Positions 9,601-17,211 of a DNA stretch of 64,000 bases are shown in pieces. Numbering within the stretch: position 1 is the stretch's first letter; each line of letters begins with the position of its first letter. This DNA comes from Aquimarina sp. Aq78 (GTDB lineage Bacteria > Bacteroidota > Bacteroidia > Flavobacteriales > Flavobacteriaceae). Position numbers and translations under genes: made by a program. The stretch covers positions 124,001 through 188,000 of the forward strand of contig NZ_OMKA01000026.1 in assembly GCF_900299525.1 (NCBI RefSeq). The letters are read 5' to 3'. The notes beneath the pieces are model-generated. The model was given only the letters and a program-made list of their open reading frames with translations, was not told the DNA's origin and did not search any database.

Positions 9601-10593
9601 CTAATCGAATTTTACCGTTTTTATAATTGCTTCAAGCTCAAATATATTATCTCTTTTACTTACCGAAGGAGCAAATACAAAGCCTTCTAATACCATTAAT
9701 CTATTATTAGCAATGTCTTCTATAACATAATTAACAAATGGACCTGCCATAAAACGATCTTTGATCTCCCAGGTTCCTTTGGTTTCGAAAGTAAATCTAT
9801 TGTCTAACTCAATTTCATAAAGATAAGGTGCATAAGCCTCTTCAGTAATGAAATGACCAACTTCTGGGGTAGGAATTTTCACTGTTCCCATAGAATCTCT
9901 CATTTTTATGATACTAGAAACTGTATTAGAATCTTTGGTAACCGTTCCTAGTGGTAATTCATAGATCATAAGATTCATACTGCCATGCTTAATATTTTTA
10001 CGAATCCAGAAAAACTGTTTTTCTTCAATAGCGATACGATAGGCTGAAGGGATCTTTAAAGTGATTCCCATTTTTTCTTGTAGCTGTGGAATCCTCTCTA
10101 AAGACTTTTTAATAATCGCTTGTTTTTCCTTAATTTCGATGGACTTATATTTCGAAATGATCTTTTCATGATTCTCTCGAATCAAAGTAGCAATATCTTC
10201 GTTTGTGGCTCCAGAGATTACTGCACCAATTTGAGGGTTAGAAAATTTGTTTTTTAATAATCCATATTTGTTTTCTCCTTCATTTTGTTTTTCAATCCAA
10301 AGAAAAATACGACTCTGTTTTGCGAGGCCAGTAAAAGTTTCCTTTGGCATTTGTCGCATTGTAAACAAAGGTTCTTCTTGAGGTAAACCCGGTACTTCGG
10401 CTCCAAAATATTTTCTAATGGTATCACCAATAGTACTGTTCCATAGTTCATTATCTATAACTACAGAAAGATGATTTATTCTTCCATTAGAGTGCGCCAT
10501 AGATTCCTGGCTCTTCTGGTTTTTATCTTTTTTAACCTCTGTACAGCTAACAATACAAAGCATGCAAATAATTGCGAGGGATAATTTTTTCAT
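9601..10593 (-). CDS. DUF4837 family lipoprotein
   Basis: A 330-residue protein with a lipoprotein signal peptide (MKKLSLAIICMLCIVSC, lipobox Cys at residue 17). The remainder is soluble and resembles the Bacteroidota DUF4837 family; landmarks are NHLSVVIDNELWNSTIGDTI and the closing region LMVLEGFVFAPSVSKRDNIF. It begins 20 bases after the stop of the upstream MltD-like gene, so the pair is likely cotranscribed, which hints at a cell-envelope role. The biochemical function is unknown. Confidence 0.75.
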   Translation of the reverse strand: MKKLSLAIICMLCIVSCTEVKKDKNQKSQESMAHSNGRINHLSVVIDNELWNSTIGDTIRKYFGAEVPGLPQEEPLFTMRQMPKETFTGLAKQSRIFLWIEKQNEGENKYGLLKNKFSNPQIGAVISGATNEDIATLIRENHEKIISKYKSIEIKEKQAIIKKSLERIPQLQEKMGITLKIPSAYRIAIEEKQFFWIRKNIKHGSMNLMIYELPLGTVTKDSNTVSSIIKMRDSMGTVKIPTPEVGHFITEEAYAPYLYEIELDNRFTFETKGTWEIKDRFMAGPFVNYVIEDIANNRLMVLEGFVFAPSVSKRDNIFELEAIIKTVKFD

Positions 10594-10613
10594 AAGGTAG
10601 ATAATATTAGCGG

Positions 10614-12242
10614 TTATGATTTTGAAAGTTTCAGTGTCATACCTGGTTTTATACCACTACCACTAATATCGTTCCAATTTTTAAGATTTTCGACAGATAC
10701 TCCTTTAAATTTTTGTGAAATGCTCCATAAAGTATCTCCTGTCTTAACCGTGTACACCTCAGAGCTATTAGCTGCAACCCTAGTTAAGGTTTTTTTTGTT
10801 GTAGTTTTTCTGGGTTTATCTACTACTGGTCTACGAGGATAAATGGTAAGACGTTGACCGATTTTAAGGTTATTACTTCGTAAACCATTCCATTTTTTAA
10901 TTTGACTTACTCTAACACCATAGCGTCTTGCAATTTTTCCTAAATAGTCGCCACTACGTACTCGATATCGAATCCGATCATTTGCCTCTCGGTATTTAGG
11001 TAATGGTTTTTCGCGCTTATCAAATTCTGCCTTAGCTAATGTATAGATTTGATCTTCATTAGTAACAAAAGAACCAATTTTATCTAATGGTAATCGCAAT
11101 ACATAATCTTCATCTTTGATATATGGAATGATATCTAGTTTATAGGAAGGGTTTAGAAATTGCAATTCTTCAATATCAATATTTATATATTCTGAAACCT
11201 GATCTAATGTGATCATTTGTTTAACTCGTATGGTGTCGGTTTCAAAATATGCAAACTCGGGTTTTCTGGGTTTAAAACCATGTTTGTCTGCGTACTCAAA
11301 AATATACATTGTTGCCAAAAAAGCAGGTAAGTATCCTGCTGTTTCTCTAGGAAGATTATGTCTGATATTCCAATAGTTTGTATATCCACCACTACGCCGA
11401 ATAGCCTTGGTTACATTACCGGGGCCCGAATTATACGAAGCCAAAGCAAGATCCCAATCTCCAAATACCTTATATAAATTAGAAAGATACTTACAAGCAG
11501 CTTTGGTAGACATAATTGGATCCATACGTTCATCGACATATGAACTTACCTCTAAACCAAACATTTTACCCGTACCAAACATAAACTGCCATAATCCTGT
11601 AGCTCCAACTCTGGATTTTGCTCTAGGTTTTAAAGCAGATTCTACAATAGCAAGGTATTTTATTTCTAAAGGAATATTTTGATTGTCTAGCTCCTGCTCA
11701 AAAAGTGGAAAATAAAATTCACTTAGTGCCATTAAGCGCTCTAAATGCTCATGCCTGTTTTTTAAATATCTTTTGATAACACTTTCTAATGAGGCATTAT
11801 ACTCTACATTAAAAGGAGTGCGCGCATTTAATGCTGCTAATCTTGCTTTTAAAGTATCAGTAGGAAGATCAACATATTCTACTGGTTCATATTTCAGTTC
11901 GGTAACTGATTTGTAAATAGTATCAAAAAGGTTAGAGTTATATAATTCTTGTTTCCAGATAGAATCTAACTGCGCCATCCTGGGGTGGTCATTTGCTACA
12001 TAAATTACACTGTCTTTTGCACTCGTCGATGTTAACGTAGTTGTTTGTAATTCGCCAGTTGTTTTGATTACTTGAGTTGTATCTACTACCCGAACCGTAT
12101 TTTGTTTTATGTCCTGAGTCTTATTAAGTACAATCTCCTTGGTATTTTTAAGATTTGATTGTTCCTCTGATGATGTTTCTTGTCCCACTAATGAAACCGA
12201 AACTAATAAAAAAGAAAGAAATAATGTGCAATAGTTATTCAT
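10614..12242 (-). CDS. MltD-like lytic murein transglycosylase with two LysM domains
   Basis: This 542-residue protein has a signal peptide (about 1-20, before QETSSEEQ), a linker rich in Thr and Lys, an SLT transglycosylase domain (about 180-310) and two C-terminal LysM repeats (about 422-466 and 496-542). The catalytic Glu is in IKYLAIVESALKPRA near residue 200, followed by the family motifs GATGLWQFM and LALASYNSGPGNV. MltD-type enzymes cleave glycan strands to 1,6-anhydro ends, and LysM binds peptidoglycan. It is the first gene of a pair with the DUF4837 lipoprotein. Confidence 0.9.
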   Translation of the reverse strand: MNNYCTLFLSFLLVSVSLVGQETSSEEQSNLKNTKEIVLNKTQDIKQNTVRVVDTTQVIKTTGELQTTTLTSTSAKDSVIYVANDHPRMAQLDSIWKQELYNSNLFDTIYKSVTELKYEPVEYVDLPTDTLKARLAALNARTPFNVEYNASLESVIKRYLKNRHEHLERLMALSEFYFPLFEQELDNQNIPLEIKYLAIVESALKPRAKSRVGATGLWQFMFGTGKMFGLEVSSYVDERMDPIMSTKAACKYLSNLYKVFGDWDLALASYNSGPGNVTKAIRRSGGYTNYWNIRHNLPRETAGYLPAFLATMYIFEYADKHGFKPRKPEFAYFETDTIRVKQMITLDQVSEYINIDIEELQFLNPSYKLDIIPYIKDEDYVLRLPLDKIGSFVTNEDQIYTLAKAEFDKREKPLPKYREANDRIRYRVRSGDYLGKIARRYGVRVSQIKKWNGLRSNNLKIGQRLTIYPRRPVVDKPRKTTTKKTLTRVAANSSEVYTVKTGDTLWSISQKFKGVSVENLKNWNDISGSGIKPGMTLKLSKS

Positions 12243-12379
12243 TTTACAAATGCATTTGCTTTTAGTTCAACGGAAATTTGGGGGCTATCTGTGTTGTTTT
12301 TAACATGTTATCAACAATACAGCAACGAAAATCGTACTTTTTTTTCTAAACTACAAAAAATCAAGGCGTTAAAAACATG

Positions 12380-12401
12380 AAAAAAACGGTTAAAACAACC
12401 G
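12380..12401 (-). terminator. Probable intrinsic terminator of pgk
   Basis: On the minus strand a CGGTT/AACCG stem (12397-12401 with 12387-12391) is followed by a run of T (plus-strand A tract 12380-12386). It sits about 50 bases after the pgk stop. The stem is short, so moderate confidence. Confidence 0.5.
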
Positions 12402-12451
12402 CTTTTTCATAATTTTTACAAAAAATAAGTGTTTTCTTACAAAATTATACC

Positions 12452-13642
12452 TTATTCATTTTCTATTGCAGCAATTCCTGGTAGTGTTTTACCTTCTAAG
12501 CTTTCTAACATAGCTCCTCCCCCTGTAGAAACATAACTTACTTTAGTACCAAAACCAAATTGTTTTACTGCCGCTACAGAATCTCCTCCTCCGACAAGAG
12601 AGAATGCTCCATTTTCTGTAGCTTCTGCTATAGAATGTCCTAATGCTATTGTTCCTTTAGAAAAATTTTCCATTTCAAAAACACCCAATGGTCCATTCCA
12701 TAATATGGTTTTTGATTTTAGAATTACTTCATGAAAAATTTTCATTGTTTCAGGTCCGACATCAAGTCCTTGCCAACCATCGGGAATTGTATTAACAGCA
12801 ACAACCTTAGTATTTGCGTTATTATCAAATGCATCTGCACCCAATACATCTACAGGAAGGTGAATTTCTACTCCTTTTTCTTTGGCTTTCTTTAAAATCT
12901 CTAATGCCAGTTCTTGTTTATCATCTTCACAAATAGAATCTCCTATTTGACCTCCCAAAGCTTTAATAAATGTATAGGTCATTCCTCCTCCAATAATCAA
13001 GTGATCTATTTTATCCAGAATATTCTCGATTATTGTAATTTTTGAAGATACTTTTGATCCTCCTAGAATTGCAGTAACAGGCTTCTCTCCGCTTCTTAAT
13101 ACTTTATCAATACTTTCTATTTCTTTTGCTAATAAACTACCAAAACATTTATGCTCAGGAAAAAATTGTGCAACAATAGTAGTAGAAGCATGTGCTCTGT
13201 GAGCTGTACCAAACGCATCATTTATGTAGATATCTCCCAGTTTTGACAATTGCTCTGCAAAAATTGCATCTCCACTTGTTTCATTAGGATGAAATCTTAA
13301 ATTTTCTAATAATAAAACTTCACCAGAGTTTAGCGCTGCGACAGCATCTTCTGCCTCCTGACCAACACAGTTAGCCACATATTTGACTTGAACCCCAAGA
13401 ACATCTGCAACTTTATCTACGATATGTCTTAATGAAAACTCATCCTGAACACCTTTTGGCCTACCCAAATGAGACATTAGGATCGCACTTCCTCCATCTT
13501 CCAAAACTTTAATTATTGTGGGTTTTGCAGCTTGAATTCTAGTGTCATCTGTTACTTCAAAATTTTCATTTAAAGGAACATTAAAATCTACTCGAATTAA
13601 GGCTTTTTTATTTTCAAAATTAAAATCGTCAATTGTCTTCAT
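12452..13642 (-). CDS. pgk: Phosphoglycerate kinase
   Basis: At 396 residues this is full length. The N-terminal substrate domain shows [13 protein letters not shown] and the basic-residue motif [10 protein letters not shown]. The C-terminal nucleotide domain has [23 protein letters not shown] and the closing [13 protein letters not shown] motif. The enzyme transfers phosphate from 1,3-bisphosphoglycerate to ADP in glycolysis (and the reverse in gluconeogenesis), in the cytoplasm. It is transcribed alone here and not linked to gap. No canonical -7 element was found immediately upstream. Confidence 0.97.
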   Translation of the reverse strand: MKTIDDFNFENKKALIRVDFNVPLNENFEVTDDTRIQAAKPTIIKVLEDGGSAILMSHLGRPKGVQDEFSLRHIVDKVADVLGVQVKYVANCVGQEAEDAVAALNSGEVLLLENLRFHPNETSGDAIFAEQLSKLGDIYINDAFGTAHRAHASTTIVAQFFPEHKCFGSLLAKEIESIDKVLRSGEKPVTAILGGSKVSSKITIIENILDKIDHLIIGGGMTYTFIKALGGQIGDSICEDDKQELALEILKKAKEKGVEIHLPVDVLGADAFDNNANTKVVAVNTIPDGWQGLDVGPETMKIFHEVILKSKTILWNGPLGVFEMENFSKGTIALGHSIAEATENGAFSLVGGGDSVAAVKQFGFGTKVSYVSTGGGAMLESLEGKTLPGIAAIENE

Positions 13643-14041
13643 GATACTGAATTGGTTTTTCGCAAACGAAAATAATTCTATTTCATTAAAAACATCAAAA
13701 TCTGATAGAAAAATTACCTGAAATCAAAGGTAATTTTTCACTTTTATCAAATTTTTATAAAAACCCTTTTTTCAATAAAAGAATCATAGTTAAATAATAG
13801 GATTACTATCAAACCAAAAAAAGATACAATTTTGATATTTATTTTAAATTGGGATTCTTCATCCAGCTTCATGTTTTTCTTTCTTATTATACTTATTTGT
13901 TTCAATATCTTAGAATTAGAATGCGATAAATCTTTGATGCTATTAAAATCATACTTGTCTTGGCAAAATATCCTAATAGTATTTTATGTTAAAAATTATT
14001 TCTATATTGTATATACAAAAACACTAAACAACTAACTAATT
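13643..14041. other. Divergent intergenic region between pgk and the small membrane-protein gene
   Basis: About 400 AT-rich bases. They contain an 11-bp perfect inverted repeat (AAAAATTACCT, 13709-13719 with 13728-13738, 8-base loop). A short open frame from 13832 to 14035 is judged spurious because it is phenylalanine/isoleucine-rich without a family match. No convincing TAnnTTTG promoter was found for either gene. Confidence 0.35.
13709..13738. repeat. Perfect 11-bp inverted repeat upstream of pgk
   Basis: AAAAATTACCT at 13709-13719 is exactly complementary to 13728-13738. It lies 67-96 bases upstream of pgk, where it could be a hairpin in the pgk leader, an operator, or a terminator-like relic. 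Confidence 0.5.
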
Positions 14042-14218
14042 ATGAGTAATTTATCCGCACGAACACCAAAAAAAATTACAGTAATCATAAGTATTATACT
14101 TGTTCTTTTAGGCCTTCTAGGTTCGCGTATTCACCCTGTTTTGGCAGAAAATAGTAATTGGCTTGTACTTGCAGGATATGTGCTTCTTCTACTAGGGGTT
14201 TATCTAAAAGGGCTGTAA
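14042..14218 (+). CDS. Small hydrophobic membrane protein (58 residues), function unknown
   Basis: The frame ATG(14042) to TAA(14216-14218) encodes MSNLSARTPKKITVIISIIL... and contains two hydrophobic stretches: about residues 12-30 and 41-57, separated by a short polar segment (HPVLAENSNW). The basic N-terminus and paired helices suggest a two-pass inner-membrane protein. Its sense-codon usage resembles neighbouring genes and it is separate from holB by 230 bases. I do not recognise a named family. Possibility of a chance ORF is low because of its clean membrane-protein pattern, but it is not excluded. Confidence 0.6.
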   Translation: MSNLSARTPKKITVIISIILVLLGLLGSRIHPVLAENSNWLVLAGYVLLLLGVYLKGL

Positions 14219-14438
14219 TTTTCTGTAAAGGTCAATACCTATCAAAATTCGTTTAACTCTGATTATTTTATAGAAAGGATTTTCTAGTAATATATAGTGA
14301 CTAATACTTAGTATGAATACATGTCCTAAAGTCAAATAAATACTACATCTTCTAATTACTATATTAATATTTTAGAGGTTGCTCATTTTTTATCAGGTTT
14401 TATATCTTATAGATCTGCTTTCTTTTTTAGGTATCCCT

Positions 14439-14446
14439 TATATTTG
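14439..14446 (+). promoter_or_regulatory. -7 promoter element almost touching the holB start codon
   Basis: TATATTTG matches TAnnTTTG exactly and ends only 3 bases before the holB ATG at 14450. If used, transcription would begin at or within a few bases of the start codon, giving a leaderless or nearly leaderless mRNA. Confidence 0.5.
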
Positions 14447-14449
14447 CCT

Positions 14450-15601
14450 ATGCTTTTCTCAGAAATTTTAGGCTTAAAACATATCAAAAGCTATTTGACC
14501 ACTAGCGCTAATCGTCAAAGAATACCTCATGCCCAGCTTTTTGTTGGTCCTAATGGTAGTGGAACATTACCCATGGCTATTGCCTATGCACAGTATGTCT
14601 TGTGCCAAAATCAAAATGGAGAAAATACAGATGGTATTGAGGCTTGTAATGTAAAGTTTGATCATCTGGCACATCCCGATTTACATTTTGTATATCCTGT
14701 TGCTGTAAACGATAAGGTGAAAAAGCATCCTACATCGGATCAATTTGCAGAGGAGTGGAGACATTTTGTAAATGAAAATCCATACGGAAGTATTTTTGAC
14801 TGGTATCTTTCTCTTGGAATTGAAAAAAAACAAGGTCAGATTGGAGTTGATGAAGCGCTTGAGATCGTAAAAAAACTTTCGTTAAAAAGTTATGAAGGAG
14901 GTTATAAAATAATGTTGATCTGGATGGCTGATAAAATGAATATTGCAGCTTCTAACAAGCTTCTCAAATTAATTGAAGAGCCTCCAGCAAAAACCATTTT
15001 TATACTTATCACAGAAGATGAGGAGCAACTTATACAAACTATTAGATCCAGATGTCAGGTATTACATTTTCCTCCTTTAGGAGAACAGGTAATAAAAGAA
15101 GCGCTTCGGGAAAAAGAGAATATTTCTGATAGTGATGCTTTAAAAATAGCACATCAGGCTAATGGTGATTATAGTAAAGCTTTACACCTGCTACATCATG
15201 ATGGTGGTGATGATCAATTTGAAGACTGGTTTATACAATGGGTGCGTACAGCATTTAAAGCCAAAGGAAATAAGTCTGCTGTAAATGACCTAATCACCTG
15301 GAGCGAGTCTATTGCTGGCACAGGAAGAGAAACACAAAAAAAATTCCTGAAATATTGCCTGGATTTTTTCAGACAAGCTATGTTACTTAATTATGGCGCA
15401 GAAGATTTAGTCTTTCTAGAACCAAATACAAATGGTTTCAAATTAAAAAACTTTGCTCCTTTTGTACACGGTGCCAATATTATGGACATCTGTAATGAGC
15501 TTCAGGATGCTGCTTATCATATAGAACGAAATGGTAATGCAAAAATCATCCTCACAGATCTTTCTATAAAACTTACCCGATTATTACATAAAAAAAGTTA
15601 A
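14450..15601 (+). CDS. holB: DNA polymerase III subunit delta-prime
   Basis: This 383-residue protein (start MLFSEILGLKHIKSYL; a TTG two codons upstream is unlikely) is an AAA+ clamp-loader subunit. IPHAQLFVGPNGSGTLPMA is a degenerate Walker A region (GPNGSGT lacks the consensus GKS/GKT), as expected for delta-prime, which does not hydrolyse ATP. MLIWMADKMNIAASNKLLKL with EEPPAKTIFILITE is the sensor/SRC-like region, and IRSRCQVLHF is the conserved SRC motif. Delta-prime helps load the beta clamp on primed DNA. It is transcribed separately from the neighbouring genes. Confidence 0.88.
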   Translation: MLFSEILGLKHIKSYLTTSANRQRIPHAQLFVGPNGSGTLPMAIAYAQYVLCQNQNGENTDGIEACNVKFDHLAHPDLHFVYPVAVNDKVKKHPTSDQFAEEWRHFVNENPYGSIFDWYLSLGIEKKQGQIGVDEALEIVKKLSLKSYEGGYKIMLIWMADKMNIAASNKLLKLIEEPPAKTIFILITEDEEQLIQTIRSRCQVLHFPPLGEQVIKEALREKENISDSDALKIAHQANGDYSKALHLLHHDGGDDQFEDWFIQWVRTAFKAKGNKSAVNDLITWSESIAGTGRETQKKFLKYCLDFFRQAMLLNYGAEDLVFLEPNTNGFKLKNFAPFVHGANIMDICNELQDAAYHIERNGNAKIILTDLSIKLTRLLHKKS

Positions 15602-15679
15602 TCACGTATAGTTTACTGCCTGTTAATACTTAAGAATAATAAATTAGAAATCAGCATTTTTTAGTCTCAAATCTTATTC

Positions 15680-15687
15680 TATATTTG
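15680..15687 (+). promoter_or_regulatory. Bacteroidota -7 promoter element for the DoxX-like gene
   Basis: TATATTTG matches TAnnTTTG and ends 20 bases before the ATG at 15708. Confidence 0.6.
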
Positions 15688-15707
15688 ATATCCTAAACTA
15701 ATCTCAC

Positions 15708-16103
15708 ATGGATAATTTTATAAATAATATTGTTTCAATAACTATCTTATTATTTCTTCTCATTACTTTTTTGCAATCTGGTATCGATAAAATAATCGAT
15801 TGGAAAGGAAATCTTAGTTGGTTAAAAGAACATTTTGCGTCTACTTTTATGGGTAATATGGTTCCTCTTCTTTTAACAATTATTTTAATTATTGAAATGA
15901 TTACGGCTGTATGTTGCGTTATTGGTATGTATTACCTTATTACAGATAATATTACATGTTATGCTGTTTTAGCTATGTTTTTAGCCTGTATAACGCTCTT
16001 AATGTTGCTTTTTGGACAAAGAGTAGCAAAAGATTATCAAGGGGCCTTAACAATCACCTGTTACTTTATAGTGGCCATCTTTGGGTTGTATATAGTTTCC
16101 TAA
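15708..16103 (+). CDS. DoxX-like small integral membrane protein
   Basis: This 131-residue protein has four predicted membrane helices (about 7-25, 50-72, 84-104, 109-130) and the early motif FLQSGIDKIIDWKGNL, typical of DoxX-family members. The family is poorly defined; some members are linked to thiosulfate:quinone oxidoreductase subunits or to oxidative stress, others have no known role. Nothing in the context decides between them. It is transcribed alone; its stop codon lies inside a perfect bidirectional terminator palindrome. Confidence 0.7.
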   Translation: MDNFINNIVSITILLFLLITFLQSGIDKIIDWKGNLSWLKEHFASTFMGNMVPLLLTIILIIEMITAVCCVIGMYYLITDNITCYAVLAMFLACITLLMLLFGQRVAKDYQGALTITCYFIVAIFGLYIVS

Positions 16104-16146
16104 AAACAAAAGAGAGCAGTTAATTAACTGCTCTCTTTTGTTTTTA
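16101..16146. terminator. 46-bp perfect palindromic bidirectional terminator
   Basis: The sequence from 16101 to 16146 is its own exact reverse complement: an A-rich arm, GAGAGCAGTTAA core and T-rich arm. It includes the TAA stop of the DoxX-like gene and terminates transcription from both sides, ending the convergent sprF-like operon (minus) and the DoxX-like gene (plus). Confidence 0.9.
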
Positions 16147-16161
16147 GTATTCATTTCATTC

Positions 16162-17118
16162 CTAATATGTACATCCACATTTACTTTGTCTACAACCAAA
16201 GTCGAATCCTAGCGTGATCATGTGCGATCCTGCTGCAGAGGTAGGTTGTAAAACTTCGTTTACATTAATCTGATATCCATAAGCAACATAAAAATTAGCT
16301 TTTTTGATTCCTAACATAGGAGATACAGAAAGCGGTTTAAAATCCTGATCAACCAAAGATCGAAGACTAACTCCTATCCAATAATAATCTTCTCGGTGCA
16401 TTTTACGAACCTTTAGATTAAGATCAGCAGTAGAACGACCATCTCCAGCAAAGTTTTGGTATAATATAGAAGGCTCTACCTCGATATCACTAAATCTATG
16501 ATAGAATGTATATCCAGTATACAGATAATAGTTCTGTATTTGAGAAGGTTCTGTTGGATTAAAATCATCAATCTCTTTCTGTAATAAATTCACAGCATTG
16601 GCGCTCAAAAAGAAACGACCAATACGATATAATAATCCAATATCAAAATTAGAATCATTTACACTTATATCTGCTAATCCAGGATTAAATGGGTTATCAG
16701 GGTCTCCATTATTAAACTTTGAAGTATCAATACCAAATTGAGTAAACTTGTAGCTAATCCCAAATGATAAATATTGATTATTGTATTCATTAAGTGTTAA
16801 ATGGTGAGCAAAAGATAACTGGATTCCTTTCTGAGTAGTAAATCCATTCTGATCATTAAACAGAATAGCACCTACACCCGAACGGTCTGATATTCTACCA
16901 TCTATTGATAAGGATTGTGTACCTGGAGAATCCTCGATACTAACCCACTGCTCAAAACCTGAAGCTCTGATCTGCCAACAATCTCCAATACCCGCATATG
17001 CCGAGGATATCAAATATGGGTTATCTGCGATATATTGATTTTGTACAGGGGCAAAAAACTCCTGAGCAAAAGTACAATAACTTGCAAATAGGCTAAATAT
17101 GATAATATACTTCTTCAT
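16162..17118 (-). CDS. sprF: PorP/SprF family type IX secretion outer-membrane protein (SprF-like)
   Basis: The 318-residue protein has a signal peptide (1-18, before QEFFAPVQ), then FAPVQNQYIADNPYLISSAY, the N-terminal signature of PorP/SprF proteins, and alternating beta strands predicted to form an outer-membrane barrel. SprF is needed in F. johnsoniae for export of the SprB adhesin, and related PorP proteins bind type B CTD cargo. Position directly downstream of the giant adhesin gene (93 bases) mirrors sprB-sprF. Unusually, the C-terminus ends in a cysteine-rich tail (GCRQSKCGCTY). The symbol follows family and context. Confidence 0.85.
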   Translation of the reverse strand: MKKYIIIFSLFASYCTFAQEFFAPVQNQYIADNPYLISSAYAGIGDCWQIRASGFEQWVSIEDSPGTQSLSIDGRISDRSGVGAILFNDQNGFTTQKGIQLSFAHHLTLNEYNNQYLSFGISYKFTQFGIDTSKFNNGDPDNPFNPGLADISVNDSNFDIGLLYRIGRFFLSANAVNLLQKEIDDFNPTEPSQIQNYYLYTGYTFYHRFSDIEVEPSILYQNFAGDGRSTADLNLKVRKMHREDYYWIGVSLRSLVDQDFKPLSVSPMLGIKKANFYVAYGYQINVNEVLQPTSAAGSHMITLGFDFGCRQSKCGCTY

Positions 17119-17211
17119 CTAATATTAAAAATTACAGATCATTAACTTTTCTCTTTCTATACTATCTGGCTTTTATCCACATAGTCTTATAACTTACTAA
17201 GGCTCTATATA

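Noticed and set aside
13832-14035. A 67-codon plus-strand frame between pgk and the small membrane protein gene
   Set aside because: Phe/Ile-rich, with no helix-like regularity or known motif, and it ends 6 bases before a better small CDS.
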